A DNA stretch of 64,000 bases from Vampirovibrionales bacterium (GCA_029262635.1 JAJCZA010000012.1:1-64000); one strand, 5' to 3'; shown: positions 45,572 through 55,026, numbered from the stretch's first letter. Numbers and translations are program-made. Notes: generated from the letters alone by a model not told the origin.

Positions 45572-46138
45572 TTAAACCACCGCCCGTACTTTATAAGTAC
45601 TCCGTTTGGTATCGGCCCACTCTTCGGCTAAAAGCCGCATGCATGAAGTGGCCAGGGTCTGGATGTTGGTCAGTCCTAAATCGGTTTTTAGGCCAGCGGC
45701 CTCAACCGGTGCGCCGTCAGGTATAATATTAAGCCCGGTATGGATGAGAATCGACGTTGGGCTAACGGTGCAGATGGAGACTGATAATTTTTTAGTGTCT
45801 CGATAAAATAGATCATCGCCGATGCGTTTAACTTTGAGTTCACCACATTCGGCGTTAATCCGGTCCTGTAAGATGGAGGTAAATAGCCGTTGGATTAAAA
45901 CCCCTTCTTCCAGGGGAATACCAAAGATCTCAATAATAAAATGCAGCATTTGTTCCGAGTAAATGTAATCCTCATTGCGCACATCTTCTAAATCCACCAT
46001 ACGAGATACATCGACGTTGCAGGAACCGGCAAAGGCGATGATGGCATCACCCAGAATCCCGGTATTTTTATAAATCCAGTGGCTCACCAGTTCGGAACCG
46101 GTGTAAGGCTTTTTTGCATCTTCAAAGTAGTATTTCAT
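45572..46138 (-). CDS. DUF366 family protein
   Basis: A 188-residue protein of the DUF366 family, known mainly from archaea and some bacteria, with a fold related to tRNA-synthetase-type domains. Typical stretches are YTGSELVSHWIYK, GDAIIAFAGSCNVDVSRMVDLEDV and LSVSICTVSPTSILIHTGLNI. Function not known. It sits between the PBP1A and SPOR genes in the same minus-strand operon, an odd place for a tRNA-related fold. Confidence 0.8.
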   Translation of the reverse strand: MKYYFEDAKKPYTGSELVSHWIYKNTGILGDAIIAFAGSCNVDVSRMVDLEDVRNEDYIYSEQMLHFIIEIFGIPLEEGVLIQRLFTSILQDRINAECGELKVKRIGDDLFYRDTKKLSVSICTVSPTSILIHTGLNIIPDGAPVEAAGLKTDLGLTNIQTLATSCMRLLAEEWADTKRSTYKVRAVV

Positions 46139-46159
46139 TATCTATAGTGTACACCAGAT

Positions 46160-48328
46160 TTAAAAGGGAAGCGCTCCATCCGTGTTCACCGCAGAATCGT
46201 TCTCTAAAGAAGGTGAGGTAGCGGGGGGCGCTGGAGGACCTGCCGGAACAGGGGCTCTCTCATCTTCCATAGGGTAGATGGGTTGATAATCATTATCAAA
46301 GGTGTTGTACATGGTTTCGGTGGGAGAAGGGGTTAGTAACATGTTTTCATCGAGTTCGGGCAGTGGAGCGGCGATATCTTCATTATGATGAGGCTTCGGG
46401 TTCAGGTTCAATACCATGACCCCTTGCTTCTTGATTTTGGCGCCGGTGGGTTTAGCGAGTTCGGTGGCCGGAATGCTATGGATTTTATAGTACTGTTCAG
46501 AAAAATCGTGCCAGATCTCGGCGGCGTTGAAGCTGAAGACCCCCCGTAGAGGAGTGTAGTTAATGTTGCCCATCCACACGGTGCAGACCATGTCTGGGGT
46601 AAAGCCTGTGAACCAGATATCGCGAACCTTATCTGTGGTTCCTGTTTTACCAGCCACTTGCCGACCTGACAGGCGTGCGCTTCGGCCCGTGCCTTTTTCC
46701 ACGACGTCCACAAGAATCGAATTGAGTTGCGCGACCGCTTCTGGATCCAATGTGCGTTCGGGCTTGGGCTTTTGGAAGGGAAGTTCCTTGTTTTCGACAT
46801 CCAGAACCCGTCTAACAGCGGTGGGGTACATACGAACCCCGCCACGGGCAAAGGTGGAAAATCCGGTGGCTACTTCTAATGGTGGAATACCGGAGGAGCC
46901 TAGCAGACTAGAAAAATTTCGATCAATTTTAGAATGAACCCCTGCGGCTTCAACGGTTTTAATAACTTCGTCAATACCAACCCGCATACCAATCTGAACC
47001 GTTGGGGTGTTTCGGGATAGAGTCAGGGCCTTTCTAATATTCATGGCACCCATGAAACGACCATCCCAGTTATGAGGGCGCCAGATACTAACACCCGTAT
47101 TAAAGCTGACCGGCTTATCCGCAATGGGAGATTCTGGCGTGATAATACCCAATCGAAAACCCGTCAGGTAAACAAAGGGCTTGAACTGAGAACCAGCGGC
47201 CCGTTTTGCTTGAGTCGCGTTGTTGTATTGATTACTCCGAAAATCCACACCGCCAACCATGGCCATAATTTCAGCTGTTTTGACGTCAATGGCTACAAGG
47301 GCCCCACTATCGACGTTTGTATATTGGGGGAGCTTTTTTACTTTTTCAGTCAGAATCTTTTCAGCCGCTTCCTGGGCTTCCGGGTCAAGGGTTGTATAAA
47401 CACGAAGCCCTCCCCGACGCACCACGTCTTCGCCATATTCCTCGACCAGTTGTTGAATGACAAACGTTACAAAATACGGGTATTTAGAGGCCTTAACTTC
47501 TCTACTATTTAATGAAATGGTTTCATTGGCCGCATCGGTGTACTGGTCCTTACTAATGTAGCCATGTTCCCGCATCTTTCGGAGAACTTCCAGTTGGCGT
47601 TGCCGGGCCGCTTGTGGTCGGGTAAAAGGGGAGCGACCTTCAGGAGAGGAGAGAAGTCCTGCTAATAGAGCGGATTGAGCGATAGTGAGCTCGCTTGCCG
47701 GGCGCTTAAAGTAACGGCGGGCCGCTTTTTCGATACCATAGGCTTGATTCCCCCAATAGACCTGATTCAGGTACATTTCCAAAATCTTGTTTTTACTGTA
47801 GTGTTTTTCGACGCGCATGGCCAACATGGCTTCGGCCAATTTTCGTTTGTAGGAGCGCTCGGTGGTTAAAAACATGTTTTTGACCAGCTGCTGAGTTAGG
47901 GTACTGCCTCCCTGAACATCTTCTCCCTTAACGTTAGAGAGAAATGCACGGGCTGTTCCCTTGATGTCTACGCCATTGTGCTGGTAAAAACGATTGTCTT
48001 CGATGGCCATGACGGCACGTTGAATGTTGGGAGAAATTTGGCTTAAAGGAACAACCACCCGATCTTCATCCCCATGAACATTAGCCACCAGGTTACTATA
48101 GCGATCAAAAATCCGGGTACTCTGGTTTGGGTGGTAGCTTTCCAGAATTTTAATATCCGGCAGAGCGGCCGCTCCTTTCGCTAGAACCAGACCAAAATTA
48201 ATCGAGAACAGAAAGATAAAAAAGACGATACCCACAATCATGGAAACCGTAAAAATTAGCCCAACCCGCTGTTGAACGATTTCTGACTTTTTAGGTACGT
48301 CGACCGGCAGTTCAAAATCCCGGCTCAT
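46160..48328 (-). CDS. class A penicillin-binding protein (PBP1A type)
   Basis: Bifunctional peptidoglycan synthase: N-terminal GT51 glycosyltransferase and C-terminal transpeptidase. The 722-residue protein has a TM (about 30-55), the glycosyltransferase motifs EDNRFYQHNGVD, GGSTLTQQLVKN, RKLAEAMLAMRVE and NQVYWGNQAYG, and the transpeptidase motifs SxxK (GSQFKPF), SRN (LSRNTP) and KTG (GKTGTTD). The C-terminus is Pro-rich. It overlaps the glyS stop by 4 bases and continues the operon with DUF366, SPOR and TPR genes. Confidence 0.95.
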   Translation of the reverse strand: MSRDFELPVDVPKKSEIVQQRVGLIFTVSMIVGIVFFIFLFSINFGLVLAKGAAALPDIKILESYHPNQSTRIFDRYSNLVANVHGDEDRVVVPLSQISPNIQRAVMAIEDNRFYQHNGVDIKGTARAFLSNVKGEDVQGGSTLTQQLVKNMFLTTERSYKRKLAEAMLAMRVEKHYSKNKILEMYLNQVYWGNQAYGIEKAARRYFKRPASELTIAQSALLAGLLSSPEGRSPFTRPQAARQRQLEVLRKMREHGYISKDQYTDAANETISLNSREVKASKYPYFVTFVIQQLVEEYGEDVVRRGGLRVYTTLDPEAQEAAEKILTEKVKKLPQYTNVDSGALVAIDVKTAEIMAMVGGVDFRSNQYNNATQAKRAAGSQFKPFVYLTGFRLGIITPESPIADKPVSFNTGVSIWRPHNWDGRFMGAMNIRKALTLSRNTPTVQIGMRVGIDEVIKTVEAAGVHSKIDRNFSSLLGSSGIPPLEVATGFSTFARGGVRMYPTAVRRVLDVENKELPFQKPKPERTLDPEAVAQLNSILVDVVEKGTGRSARLSGRQVAGKTGTTDKVRDIWFTGFTPDMVCTVWMGNINYTPLRGVFSFNAAEIWHDFSEQYYKIHSIPATELAKPTGAKIKKQGVMVLNLNPKPHHNEDIAAPLPELDENMLLTPSPTETMYNTFDNDYQPIYPMEDERAPVPAGPPAPPATSPSLENDSAVNTDGALPF

Positions 48329-50448
48329 TCCGTTGATTCTCCTTTAATAACCAGCTTGGTAAAATTCCCCAGCCGAAGATAACATTGATTGAGCATGCTA
48401 AGTAAATTATATCGATTTTGACGGATGGTTTCATCAGGGTCATTGACCAGAACATTGTCAAAAAACGGGTGAATAGTAGACGTTAGGGTCTCTAGGTTTC
48501 CTAATAGAGTTTGGTTATCTTGGGTGTGAGCATCTTTCAAAACAGTCATCGCTTTATAAAGGGCCTGTTCGGCAGGCGCTTTTAAGTGGGTCTTCTGAAT
48601 ATCTCCAAAGGCGACCTCGGGTCGATAATGTTTTCCTAAAATTTTAAAAATTCGGTTCGCAGGTTCGTAAATAGCTGCAAATTGGGTTGTATTTTGGGTG
48701 AGTTGTTTGACAAGCTCCAAACGATGAATCATGGCGTTCAGGTTTTCAAAGGGGTTGCCAGTTTCGATTATGGCATCAATCATATCGTAGCGGTACCCTT
48801 TTTCTAGCAGGATTCCTTTCAGTCGTTGCATCATAAAGTCGGTAAAGCGTTTTTGAACAACGTCGAATTCGGCTTTCTCCTTGACCTCGATAGTTGGGTA
48901 GGCTTGTTCAAGTAGCGAGAGCAGGTTTAAATCCAACTGAGCGTCAATAATGATAATAATGATACTGTTGGCCATCCGTCGAAGCCCTAATGGGTCTTTG
49001 GAACCTGTGGGCATTTTGGCCTTGACCTGACTAAACACAGCCACCATCGTATCGATTTTGTCAGCGAGGCTCAGTGCAACGCTGATAGGGGTAGTGGAAA
49101 AGTCGACATCAGTGAAAACATGAGTGTACTGATCTTCAAGGGCTTGGCAAATTTTTGGATCTAGGCCTTCATGCTGGGCGTAGATCCGGCCCATGGTGCC
49201 TTGAAGTTCGGTCAGTTCAAAGACCATCCCTGTAACGAGATCGGCCTTGGAGAGTCGGGCGGCTTCAGTAGCCTGTTGGATGGTCGTTTTGTCGTAACCC
49301 AGAGCCTTAGCGGTGGATTTGGTTAGGGCGATCAGGCGTTGCGTCTTATCGAACATGGTGCCCAGACCCCGCTGAAACGTGATGCCTTTTAGGTCTTCGA
49401 GCCGATCTGCCAGTTTCTTCTTGCGGTCTTCATCGAAAAAGTAACGGGCGTCTTCTAGTCTGGCTTTTAAGACCCGTTCGTTTCCTTTTCGAATGGTCTC
49501 AAGCGCTTTTTTTCGGGCGTTGGAAACCACGAGGAAATGAGCTAGCAAAGAACCGTTGGAGGCTTCTACGGGGAAATACTTTTGATGAGCCGCCATGACC
49601 GTAATAATAACTTCCTTCGGTAGTTCAAGAAAGCGTTTTTCAAAGGAGCCGCTGAACACCCAAGGGTATTCCACGATTTTGGTCACTTCTTCAAACAGGC
49701 TATCGTTGGCCGGATTCAAGGCGGGGTCCTTTCCGGCGAGGGCTTCTGATTCTGCTTTGAGTTGTTGTCGGATAATTTGAAGCCGTTTTTCCCGATCGAC
49801 AATGATATGACCCTTGGTCTCAATGGTTTCTACGTAGGCACGGGCTGATGGAATCGTTACGGGTGTTTCACAGAGAAAGCGATGGCCTTGAGACTGATTG
49901 CCGGATTGAAGTTCTCCAATATGAAGGGGCAAGTGTTCATCATTCCATAGGGACACCAGCCATCGGATAGGACGGGCAAAGCGGATACCACTGCCGTCAC
50001 CCCAGCGCATAAACCGAGGCCCACTAAGGCCGAGAATTAGGTTTGGAAGCGCTTCACTAAGAAGCGTAGGGGTGGGTTTTCCTGGGATGTGTCGAGTGTA
50101 AGCCAGACAAGGTTCCTTCCCCCCGGTCTCCTGTTTTAAATCTTTAAATGGAACGCCCAACTTTCGGGCAAAGGCTTCACCCGCTTTGGTGGGCTGACCG
50201 GATTTGTCCGTCGCAATACGTAGAGGAGGGCCTTGGCAAACCTCATCTCGAGAGGTCTGTTGTTCCGGAAGACCGTCAATCGCGATAACAATGCGTCGAG
50301 GGGTGACGTGGACGGTTATCTTTTCAGGAGGTATCTGGGCTTCATTCAAGGTATCCTCAACAGCCTGGCTAAGTTCAGCGGGCAAGGTGCCCATAAAACC
50401 AGGAGGCAGTTCTTCAGTGCCCACTTCGAGCAGGTAATAGTTGTTCAC
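48325..50448 (-). CDS. glyS: glycyl-tRNA synthetase beta subunit
   Basis: Beta subunit of the tetrameric bacterial GlyRS, which binds tRNA-Gly. The 707-residue length is normal. It starts YYLLEVGTEELPPGFMGTLPAELS with TPRRIVIAIDGLP, and ends in the typical anticodon-binding helical domain. The alpha subunit glyQ is not in the window. GlyS begins the five-gene minus-strand operon. The window also carries one or two tRNA-Gly fragments far away at the left edge. Confidence 0.96.
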   Translation of the reverse strand: MNNYYLLEVGTEELPPGFMGTLPAELSQAVEDTLNEAQIPPEKITVHVTPRRIVIAIDGLPEQQTSRDEVCQGPPLRIATDKSGQPTKAGEAFARKLGVPFKDLKQETGGKEPCLAYTRHIPGKPTPTLLSEALPNLILGLSGPRFMRWGDGSGIRFARPIRWLVSLWNDEHLPLHIGELQSGNQSQGHRFLCETPVTIPSARAYVETIETKGHIIVDREKRLQIIRQQLKAESEALAGKDPALNPANDSLFEEVTKIVEYPWVFSGSFEKRFLELPKEVIITVMAAHQKYFPVEASNGSLLAHFLVVSNARKKALETIRKGNERVLKARLEDARYFFDEDRKKKLADRLEDLKGITFQRGLGTMFDKTQRLIALTKSTAKALGYDKTTIQQATEAARLSKADLVTGMVFELTELQGTMGRIYAQHEGLDPKICQALEDQYTHVFTDVDFSTTPISVALSLADKIDTMVAVFSQVKAKMPTGSKDPLGLRRMANSIIIIIIDAQLDLNLLSLLEQAYPTIEVKEKAEFDVVQKRFTDFMMQRLKGILLEKGYRYDMIDAIIETGNPFENLNAMIHRLELVKQLTQNTTQFAAIYEPANRIFKILGKHYRPEVAFGDIQKTHLKAPAEQALYKAMTVLKDAHTQDNQTLLGNLETLTSTIHPFFDNVLVNDPDETIRQNRYNLLSMLNQCYLRLGNFTKLVIKGESTE

Positions 50449-50589
50449 AGATTGAACCTCAAATGATAAAAACAGGACCGAAAATAGAGGGAATTCGAGG
50501 ACGGCTTGCCTCCGAACCTCTTCATTGTCCTACAGGAATCGAGAGATATCAAGAATCTTAACCTTGCTTTTCCTAATGGAGGTGTGGCG

Positions 50590-52020
50590 TCAAGGGTCTG
50601 TTTTTGGGGAGGCGTTGCCAAAGGGGCGTTCAACATGTTGACCAATCCAGAAGACGAGAAATCCGGTTAGAATGCCCGGCATAATTTCATAGGTCGTTTC
50701 AGGAAATCCCCAACAGCGCCAAGCCAGCATTCCAGCGATGCCACTAAGCATCATAATTATCATAAGTGGTTCGGAGGGCTTTTTGTTAAAGGCTAATACG
50801 GTTAATATGGGGGCGAACGCACAAGCAAGCGCACCTGCCGCAATAAGGACAAGTTGAAAAACGTTTTCATTACTCAGCAAGGCAATGGCTAATGCGGTGA
50901 CGGTAACGAACACGGTGGCCAGCTTGGTGTAAATGTATTTGATATTTTTACCGGGCCAAATGTCACGGCTGAGGGCGGCGGAACAGCTTAAAATCTGCGA
51001 ATCAGCGGTAGACATGGTGGCTGCGAATAATCCAGCAAGCACCAGCCCGACAAAAATATCGGGTAGCAGCTGGAGGGATAAGGTGGGTAGGGCAAGCTCT
51101 GGATCGAAATGATCGATTTGGGGAATTAAAAGTCGGGCTGAAAAGCCAACCCCAATAGTCAGGAGGAAAAAGGCGATATACCAGAGGTAATAATAAACTC
51201 GGGTTCGTGTCATATGGGCTGGATCATCCATGGCCATAAAACGAACCATTACATGAGGTTGGCCAATGACCCCAATACCCGCAAAAAACCAGCCAGCGAC
51301 AAAGAGGATAGGCCCCCACGGGGTACCGAAGTCGAGGTTTTGTGGAAACCATTCCAAATAATGCGGTGAAATGTGCTGAAGTTTCTCTAAAAATACGGGA
51401 AGTCCGCCCGTGGCATGAACCGCCTCGACACAGAGTAGGCCCATAGCAACAATCATAACAAAGGACTGTGCTGCATCAGTCCATATGGAAGCACGAATAC
51501 CTCCAGCAAAGCAGTATAACAGCACAATGATACTGCCTAGGAATGCGCCAACAGCATAATCCCAGCCAAAAAGAACGTGTAAAGCCTTGCTTCCTGCCGT
51601 TAACTGAGCGGCGGCATAGGCACCCAGAAAAATAATCGTAATGATCCCACCTAAAACTTGAAACACCCGAAAATGTTGACCATACCATTGGCTTAAAGCA
51701 CCCACATAAGTCAGGGCATGTTGTTTTTCAGAAACGGTTCGTAGTTTTTTGTGGACAAAAAACGAGGTGAGGAAATCGCCGGTAATCCAGCCAAACATCA
51801 ACCAAATGGAAGACAAACCGTGCAAATAAGTATAACCGATTTGACCGACAAACATATAGCCACTGTTGTAGGTGGCTATTGCTGATAAGGCGACAAGCCA
51901 GGGCTTGACGTTATGGCCCGCTAAAAGATAATCCACATTGGTCGAACGGTGTTTAAATGCTGAAAGCACACCAATGATGATGAACATAAGTAAAAAGGAA
52001 CAAAAGCTGAGAATAACCAT
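50590..52020 (-). CDS. sodium:solute symporter (SSS family)
   Basis: A 476-residue transporter with about 12-13 TMs, family of the Na+/proline or Na+/acetate carriers. SSS signatures include DYLLAGHNVKPWLVALSAIATYNSG near TM2 and GGIRASIWTDAAQSFVMI, plus GLFAATMSTADSQILSCSAALSRD near TM8, which holds Na+-site Ser residues. Substrate not decidable. It lies 21 bases after the stop of the upstream membrane protein. Confidence 0.92.
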   Translation of the reverse strand: MVILSFCSFLLMFIIIGVLSAFKHRSTNVDYLLAGHNVKPWLVALSAIATYNSGYMFVGQIGYTYLHGLSSIWLMFGWITGDFLTSFFVHKKLRTVSEKQHALTYVGALSQWYGQHFRVFQVLGGIITIIFLGAYAAAQLTAGSKALHVLFGWDYAVGAFLGSIIVLLYCFAGGIRASIWTDAAQSFVMIVAMGLLCVEAVHATGGLPVFLEKLQHISPHYLEWFPQNLDFGTPWGPILFVAGWFFAGIGVIGQPHVMVRFMAMDDPAHMTRTRVYYYLWYIAFFLLTIGVGFSARLLIPQIDHFDPELALPTLSLQLLPDIFVGLVLAGLFAATMSTADSQILSCSAALSRDIWPGKNIKYIYTKLATVFVTVTALAIALLSNENVFQLVLIAAGALACAFAPILTVLAFNKKPSEPLMIIMMLSGIAGMLAWRCWGFPETTYEIMPGILTGFLVFWIGQHVERPFGNASPKTDP

Positions 52021-52041
52021 AAAAAGGTAAATACGACTTGA

Positions 52042-52665
52042 CTAACGATACAGGGGAGAATAAAAAGCCGGATAATAATTCGGTGGCGGGAAGGTTGATA
52101 GCCTAGGGCCAAGATGTGTGTTCGGTTTATGAAGAGGAGCTTTACCAGTGCTTTTAGCGCTCCAACGAACCGGCGGATGAGAAGAAAACTGGCTCATCGG
52201 CTTTTTGCCATTTGGTAAAGCAACCTTTGACATTGAGCTGATGTCTTCTTTTTTTCTCGGGCCAAATTTTATATCAGGCGATGGAGGCGGCTTATCGGGT
52301 TGGGCCTTTTGGGGCGCAAATTTTTCAGAAAGCTTAACGGCGGCAATACCGGAATAGAGTACGTAAAGCGAGAGAGCTGAGACTAAAGCTGTCAAACTTC
52401 TGACCCTAAAGTTTTCGAACGGTTTAAACCGGGCAAGCTGTCTTTCAATAGCTTCTCCCCCTACAAAGGCAATGATGGCCCCGGTCACATAAGTGGAGAG
52501 GTCTCTGAAAAAAAGTTGATTTCGTGTTTCTTTCGGGTCGTTGAAATAACGCAATGCGGGAATGCCCAAACCAGGAATAAGCCACATGGCTCCTTTTTCG
52601 ATGTTCAGGTAGCTTTTTTCCGATAGTCTCAGTAATTGTTTGGCAAGCATTATTTTATTTTTCAC
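52042..52665 (-). CDS. hypothetical membrane protein with Pro/Tyr-rich tail
   Basis: A 207-residue protein: two or three TM regions near the N-terminus and middle (YVTGAIIAFVGGEAIERQL, SLTALVSALSLYVLYSGIAAV), then a long basic Pro-rich C-terminal tail (KPPPSPDIKFGPRKKEDIS to FPPPNYYPAFYSPLYR). The FFRDLSTYVTGAIIAFVGGE segment recalls the two paralogous proteins at 58970-61601, but only weakly. Not recognised. It precedes the SSS gene in one unit. Confidence 0.7.
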   Translation of the reverse strand: MKNKIMLAKQLLRLSEKSYLNIEKGAMWLIPGLGIPALRYFNDPKETRNQLFFRDLSTYVTGAIIAFVGGEAIERQLARFKPFENFRVRSLTALVSALSLYVLYSGIAAVKLSEKFAPQKAQPDKPPPSPDIKFGPRKKEDISSMSKVALPNGKKPMSQFSSHPPVRWSAKSTGKAPLHKPNTHLGPRLSTFPPPNYYPAFYSPLYR

Positions 52666-52694
52666 TCAATAAATAACGTCAGAGACAAAGGCTC

Positions 52695-52886
52695 GTGTTT
52701 CTTTGTCCCTTTATTTTATTAATGCCTTTAATCGTTCTTTATCTGTTGGGTTGGAGAGGCTTGGAGTTGATTGGAAGACAATACGAACAAGCCCGTCTGA
52801 TAAGGTTTTACAATCAGGCACTCTATTTACACATTAGCCTAACGCAGATAAGAACTTCCTTCAACGGTGGAAACCCTGAAAAATAA
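52695..52886 (+). CDS. possible small membrane peptide
   Basis: A 63-residue open frame (GTG 52695, with ATG 52722 as alternative) with one hydrophobic start (PFILLMPLIVLYLLGW) and a basic second half. AAAGG lies just before the GTG. It is divergent from the membrane-protein gene. Its coding status is unproven. Confidence 0.3.
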   Translation: MFLCPFILLMPLIVLYLLGWRGLELIGRQYEQARLIRFYNQALYLHISLTQIRTSFNGGNPEK

Positions 52887-53128
52887 TCATTATAATCTCA
52901 GAAACCCCTTATAACGCTTGCAATTGCTGGACATTTCCTCGTTTCTTGGTTACGTGGAAGTTAAGGTCTCTGTATCCGCCGTTGCGTAACGTCTCTCATG
53001 CAAAAAGGGGGCGGATTGTAAATTTTTAATAAGTTGCCGAATTAAATCACGCCCCTTTTTATAAGTGATTAAAAGCTTGGCAGGCTCAGTAGAGGTTTAA
53101 TGGGGCTTAAATTAGGAAAGAGAAGGGC

Positions 53129-53422
53129 CTATTCGTGTAAAATGGTAAAAAGTTCTCTGATAGCCGTTTCATTGTTAGTCATTAAATAAACAATGTCGTG
53201 TTCTTCAAGGAAGAGGGAGCGGGTTTCGATGATAGGACATTGATTTCGAATAACACAGATGAGTCGTGTATTTTGTGGGAAGGAAATGCTTTCAAGGCGT
53301 TTACCAAGCATGGGAGAAAAACGCGTTATTTTAATTTCAACCAGACAAAGCTGATGGTATTTTAAACGACTTAACGTACTCAGATCGCGCGGTGACAGCT
53401 TTGGCTCGCTAATCGTTAACAT
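53129..53422 (-). CDS. stand-alone TrkA-C (RCK_C) domain protein
   Basis: A 97-residue protein that is only one RCK_C domain: LCLVEIKITRFSPMLGKRLESISFPQNTRLICVIRNQCPI and FLEEHDIVYLMTNNETAIREL follow the family pattern. In K+ uptake proteins this domain binds nucleotide or cyclic-di-AMP ligands; alone it has no channel part. AAGGAGGG 8 bases before ATG 53422 makes this start better than an open extension to 53515. Confidence 0.8.
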   Translation of the reverse strand: MLTISEPKLSPRDLSTLSRLKYHQLCLVEIKITRFSPMLGKRLESISFPQNTRLICVIRNQCPIIETRSLFLEEHDIVYLMTNNETAIRELFTILHE

Positions 53423-53719
53423 GGCTCCCGCCCTCCTTAAGAAATAACGTTGTCTTTTCTCACAAATCCGTGTGCCGACGAAAGGGTTATTTTTAGATTG
53501 AAAATTGGATACCACTCACTAAAGTTAAAATCAATTTATCAAAACAAAGGACAAAAACAACCCCTGTCTTTATTACACGAACGATTCAATAGAAGGCTAT
53601 AAGACTCTTTCTTCTTTTTCTTAGGTGATATTTTCTCTCTTTATCTCTCAATGATAATCAGGTAAACTATCGGAGCAGTAAAGGTAACCCCACTTGACTT
53701 TTGTTAGACAGGAGCTGTT

Positions 53720-54667
53720 TTGGGTGGAACTGAAAAGCCCTATTACCCGTATAGCCAGTATTTAAAAGATACTTTTGGATTTAAAATCTATAAAGTAACG
53801 TTGGATGCTGGGTTTTCGTGCCCGAACTTGGATGGAAAAAAAGGTTGGGGAGGGTGTACGTTTTGCGATGAAACCGGTTCCTCTTCACGAGCGCAGGAAA
53901 AAGGGGATACGATCACCCAGCAGGTTTTAAAGAACCTTGAGCGGCAGAGGAAACGGTTTAAAGCCGACCGATTTGTGGCCTATTTTCAGTCTCGAACCAA
54001 CACGTATGCGTCAGTAGAACGTTTGAAAGCGTTATACGATGAGGCCATGGCGTCTCATGAAGATATTATGGGGCTGGCCATCTCAACGCGACCGGACTGT
54101 GTGGATGACGAAAAACTGGCCCTAATTTCGAGTTATCAAGGAGAAGGGCGTTATATTAGTGTGGAATATGGATTGCAAACCATCCATGATCGCTCTTTAG
54201 AGAGAGTAAACCGGTGTGAGACCTATAAAGATTTTATTCGAGCGTATGAATTAACCCAAAAACACAAACTAGACCACTGTATTCATATTATTCTAGGGAT
54301 GGAGGGGGAATCTTGGGAAGATATGATGGCCACGGCGGATAGGATGGCCGAATTGCGGGTTAAGGGAGTGAAAATCCATATGTTGGTCGCAATGGAGAAG
54401 ACTCAGGTGGCGAAAAATTACCGCAAAGGCGAGTGGGAGCCGATGAGTCAGGAAACTTATATTCAAACGGTTTGCGACTTTATCGAACGACTACACCCAG
54501 AATGCGTGATTCATCGGGTTGCGGGGAATGGGCATCACCAACATGTAGTGGCACCCTTATGGATGCAGCGGAAATTAGCGATGATGAATGAGATTGAGCA
54601 AGAGTTTCAACGGCGAGGAACCCGGCAGGGATCCGCATGTAGAAGCTTGGTGGTTTCCGGTTTATAA
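53720..54667 (+). CDS. TIGR01212 (YhcC)-type radical SAM protein
   Basis: A 315-residue radical SAM enzyme of the TIGR01212/YhcC group, linked by genome context to RNA modification or other substrates. The cluster-binding region CPNLDGKKGWGGCTFC matches the family's spaced Cys motif. Later blocks are GLAISTRPDCVDD, VEYGLQTIHDRSL and HIILGMEGESWEDMM. The start is TTG 53720 with AGGAG 6 bases upstream, unusual but well supported. No partner is adjacent. Confidence 0.92.
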   Translation: MGGTEKPYYPYSQYLKDTFGFKIYKVTLDAGFSCPNLDGKKGWGGCTFCDETGSSSRAQEKGDTITQQVLKNLERQRKRFKADRFVAYFQSRTNTYASVERLKALYDEAMASHEDIMGLAISTRPDCVDDEKLALISSYQGEGRYISVEYGLQTIHDRSLERVNRCETYKDFIRAYELTQKHKLDHCIHIILGMEGESWEDMMATADRMAELRVKGVKIHMLVAMEKTQVAKNYRKGEWEPMSQETYIQTVCDFIERLHPECVIHRVAGNGHHQHVVAPLWMQRKLAMMNEIEQEFQRRGTRQGSACRSLVVSGL

Positions 54668-54783
54668 AGCGTTTCGGAAGATCTTGGATCAAGTAGAGGC
54701 AGAATATGTTTTTCTTAAGGCGTGATGGCGCAAGGGCTTTCATTGTTTTTACAAACAAATGTAACAATATATATAAAAAACGG

Positions 54784-54812
54784 TTGAAAAGTATATTGTT
54801 TGTCTATATAGT
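54784..54812 (+). promoter_or_regulatory. strong sigma-70-type promoter
   Basis: TTGAAA (54784-54789) and TATAGT (54807-54812) have a 17-bp spacer, the best promoter match seen in the window. Transcription would start at about 54819. No convincing gene follows until the sigma factor at 55297. Confidence 0.6.
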
Positions 54813-54818
54813 TAGAAT

Positions 54819-55026
54819 ACGAACTAAGCATTTCAATAAAAAACGAAGGAACCGGAGCAAGAATACAGGACATATCAAACCAAGGGACTTACAGAAAACC
54901 TACACACGCTTGTCAACTACCGATCAATAATGGTCTTTCAGTATCGTATCTGGAAGGCATATTGTTAAACATATCCCCCCATTGTGTTTAGCAATTCAAA
55001 AACCTTTGATTCAAAGGTTTTTTTCT
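54819..55026 (+). ncRNA. candidate small RNA between promoter and terminator
   Basis: About 205 nt from the promoter start to a strong terminator hairpin, without a credible ORF. GAACTAA near the 5' end can pair with TTAG...TTC near the 3' end, with CAAT/ATTG just inside, and GGCATAT...ATATCC forms an internal hairpin. It is not 4.5S, tmRNA or RNase P RNA (their conserved sequences are absent). A 6S-like or regulatory RNA is possible; there is no direct proof. Confidence 0.4.
54998..55026 (+). terminator. strong intrinsic terminator
   Basis: AAAAACCTTTG (54998-55008) and CAAAGGTTTTT (55012-55022) form a perfect 11-bp stem with a 3-base loop, with the T tract continuing after the stem. The T tract is on the plus strand, so it ends transcription from the left. 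Confidence 0.8.

Noticed and set aside
54706-54930. Plus-strand 74-codon frame in the region before the sigma factor
   Set aside because: Very basic, AT-biased and crossing the strong promoter; no ribosome-binding site.
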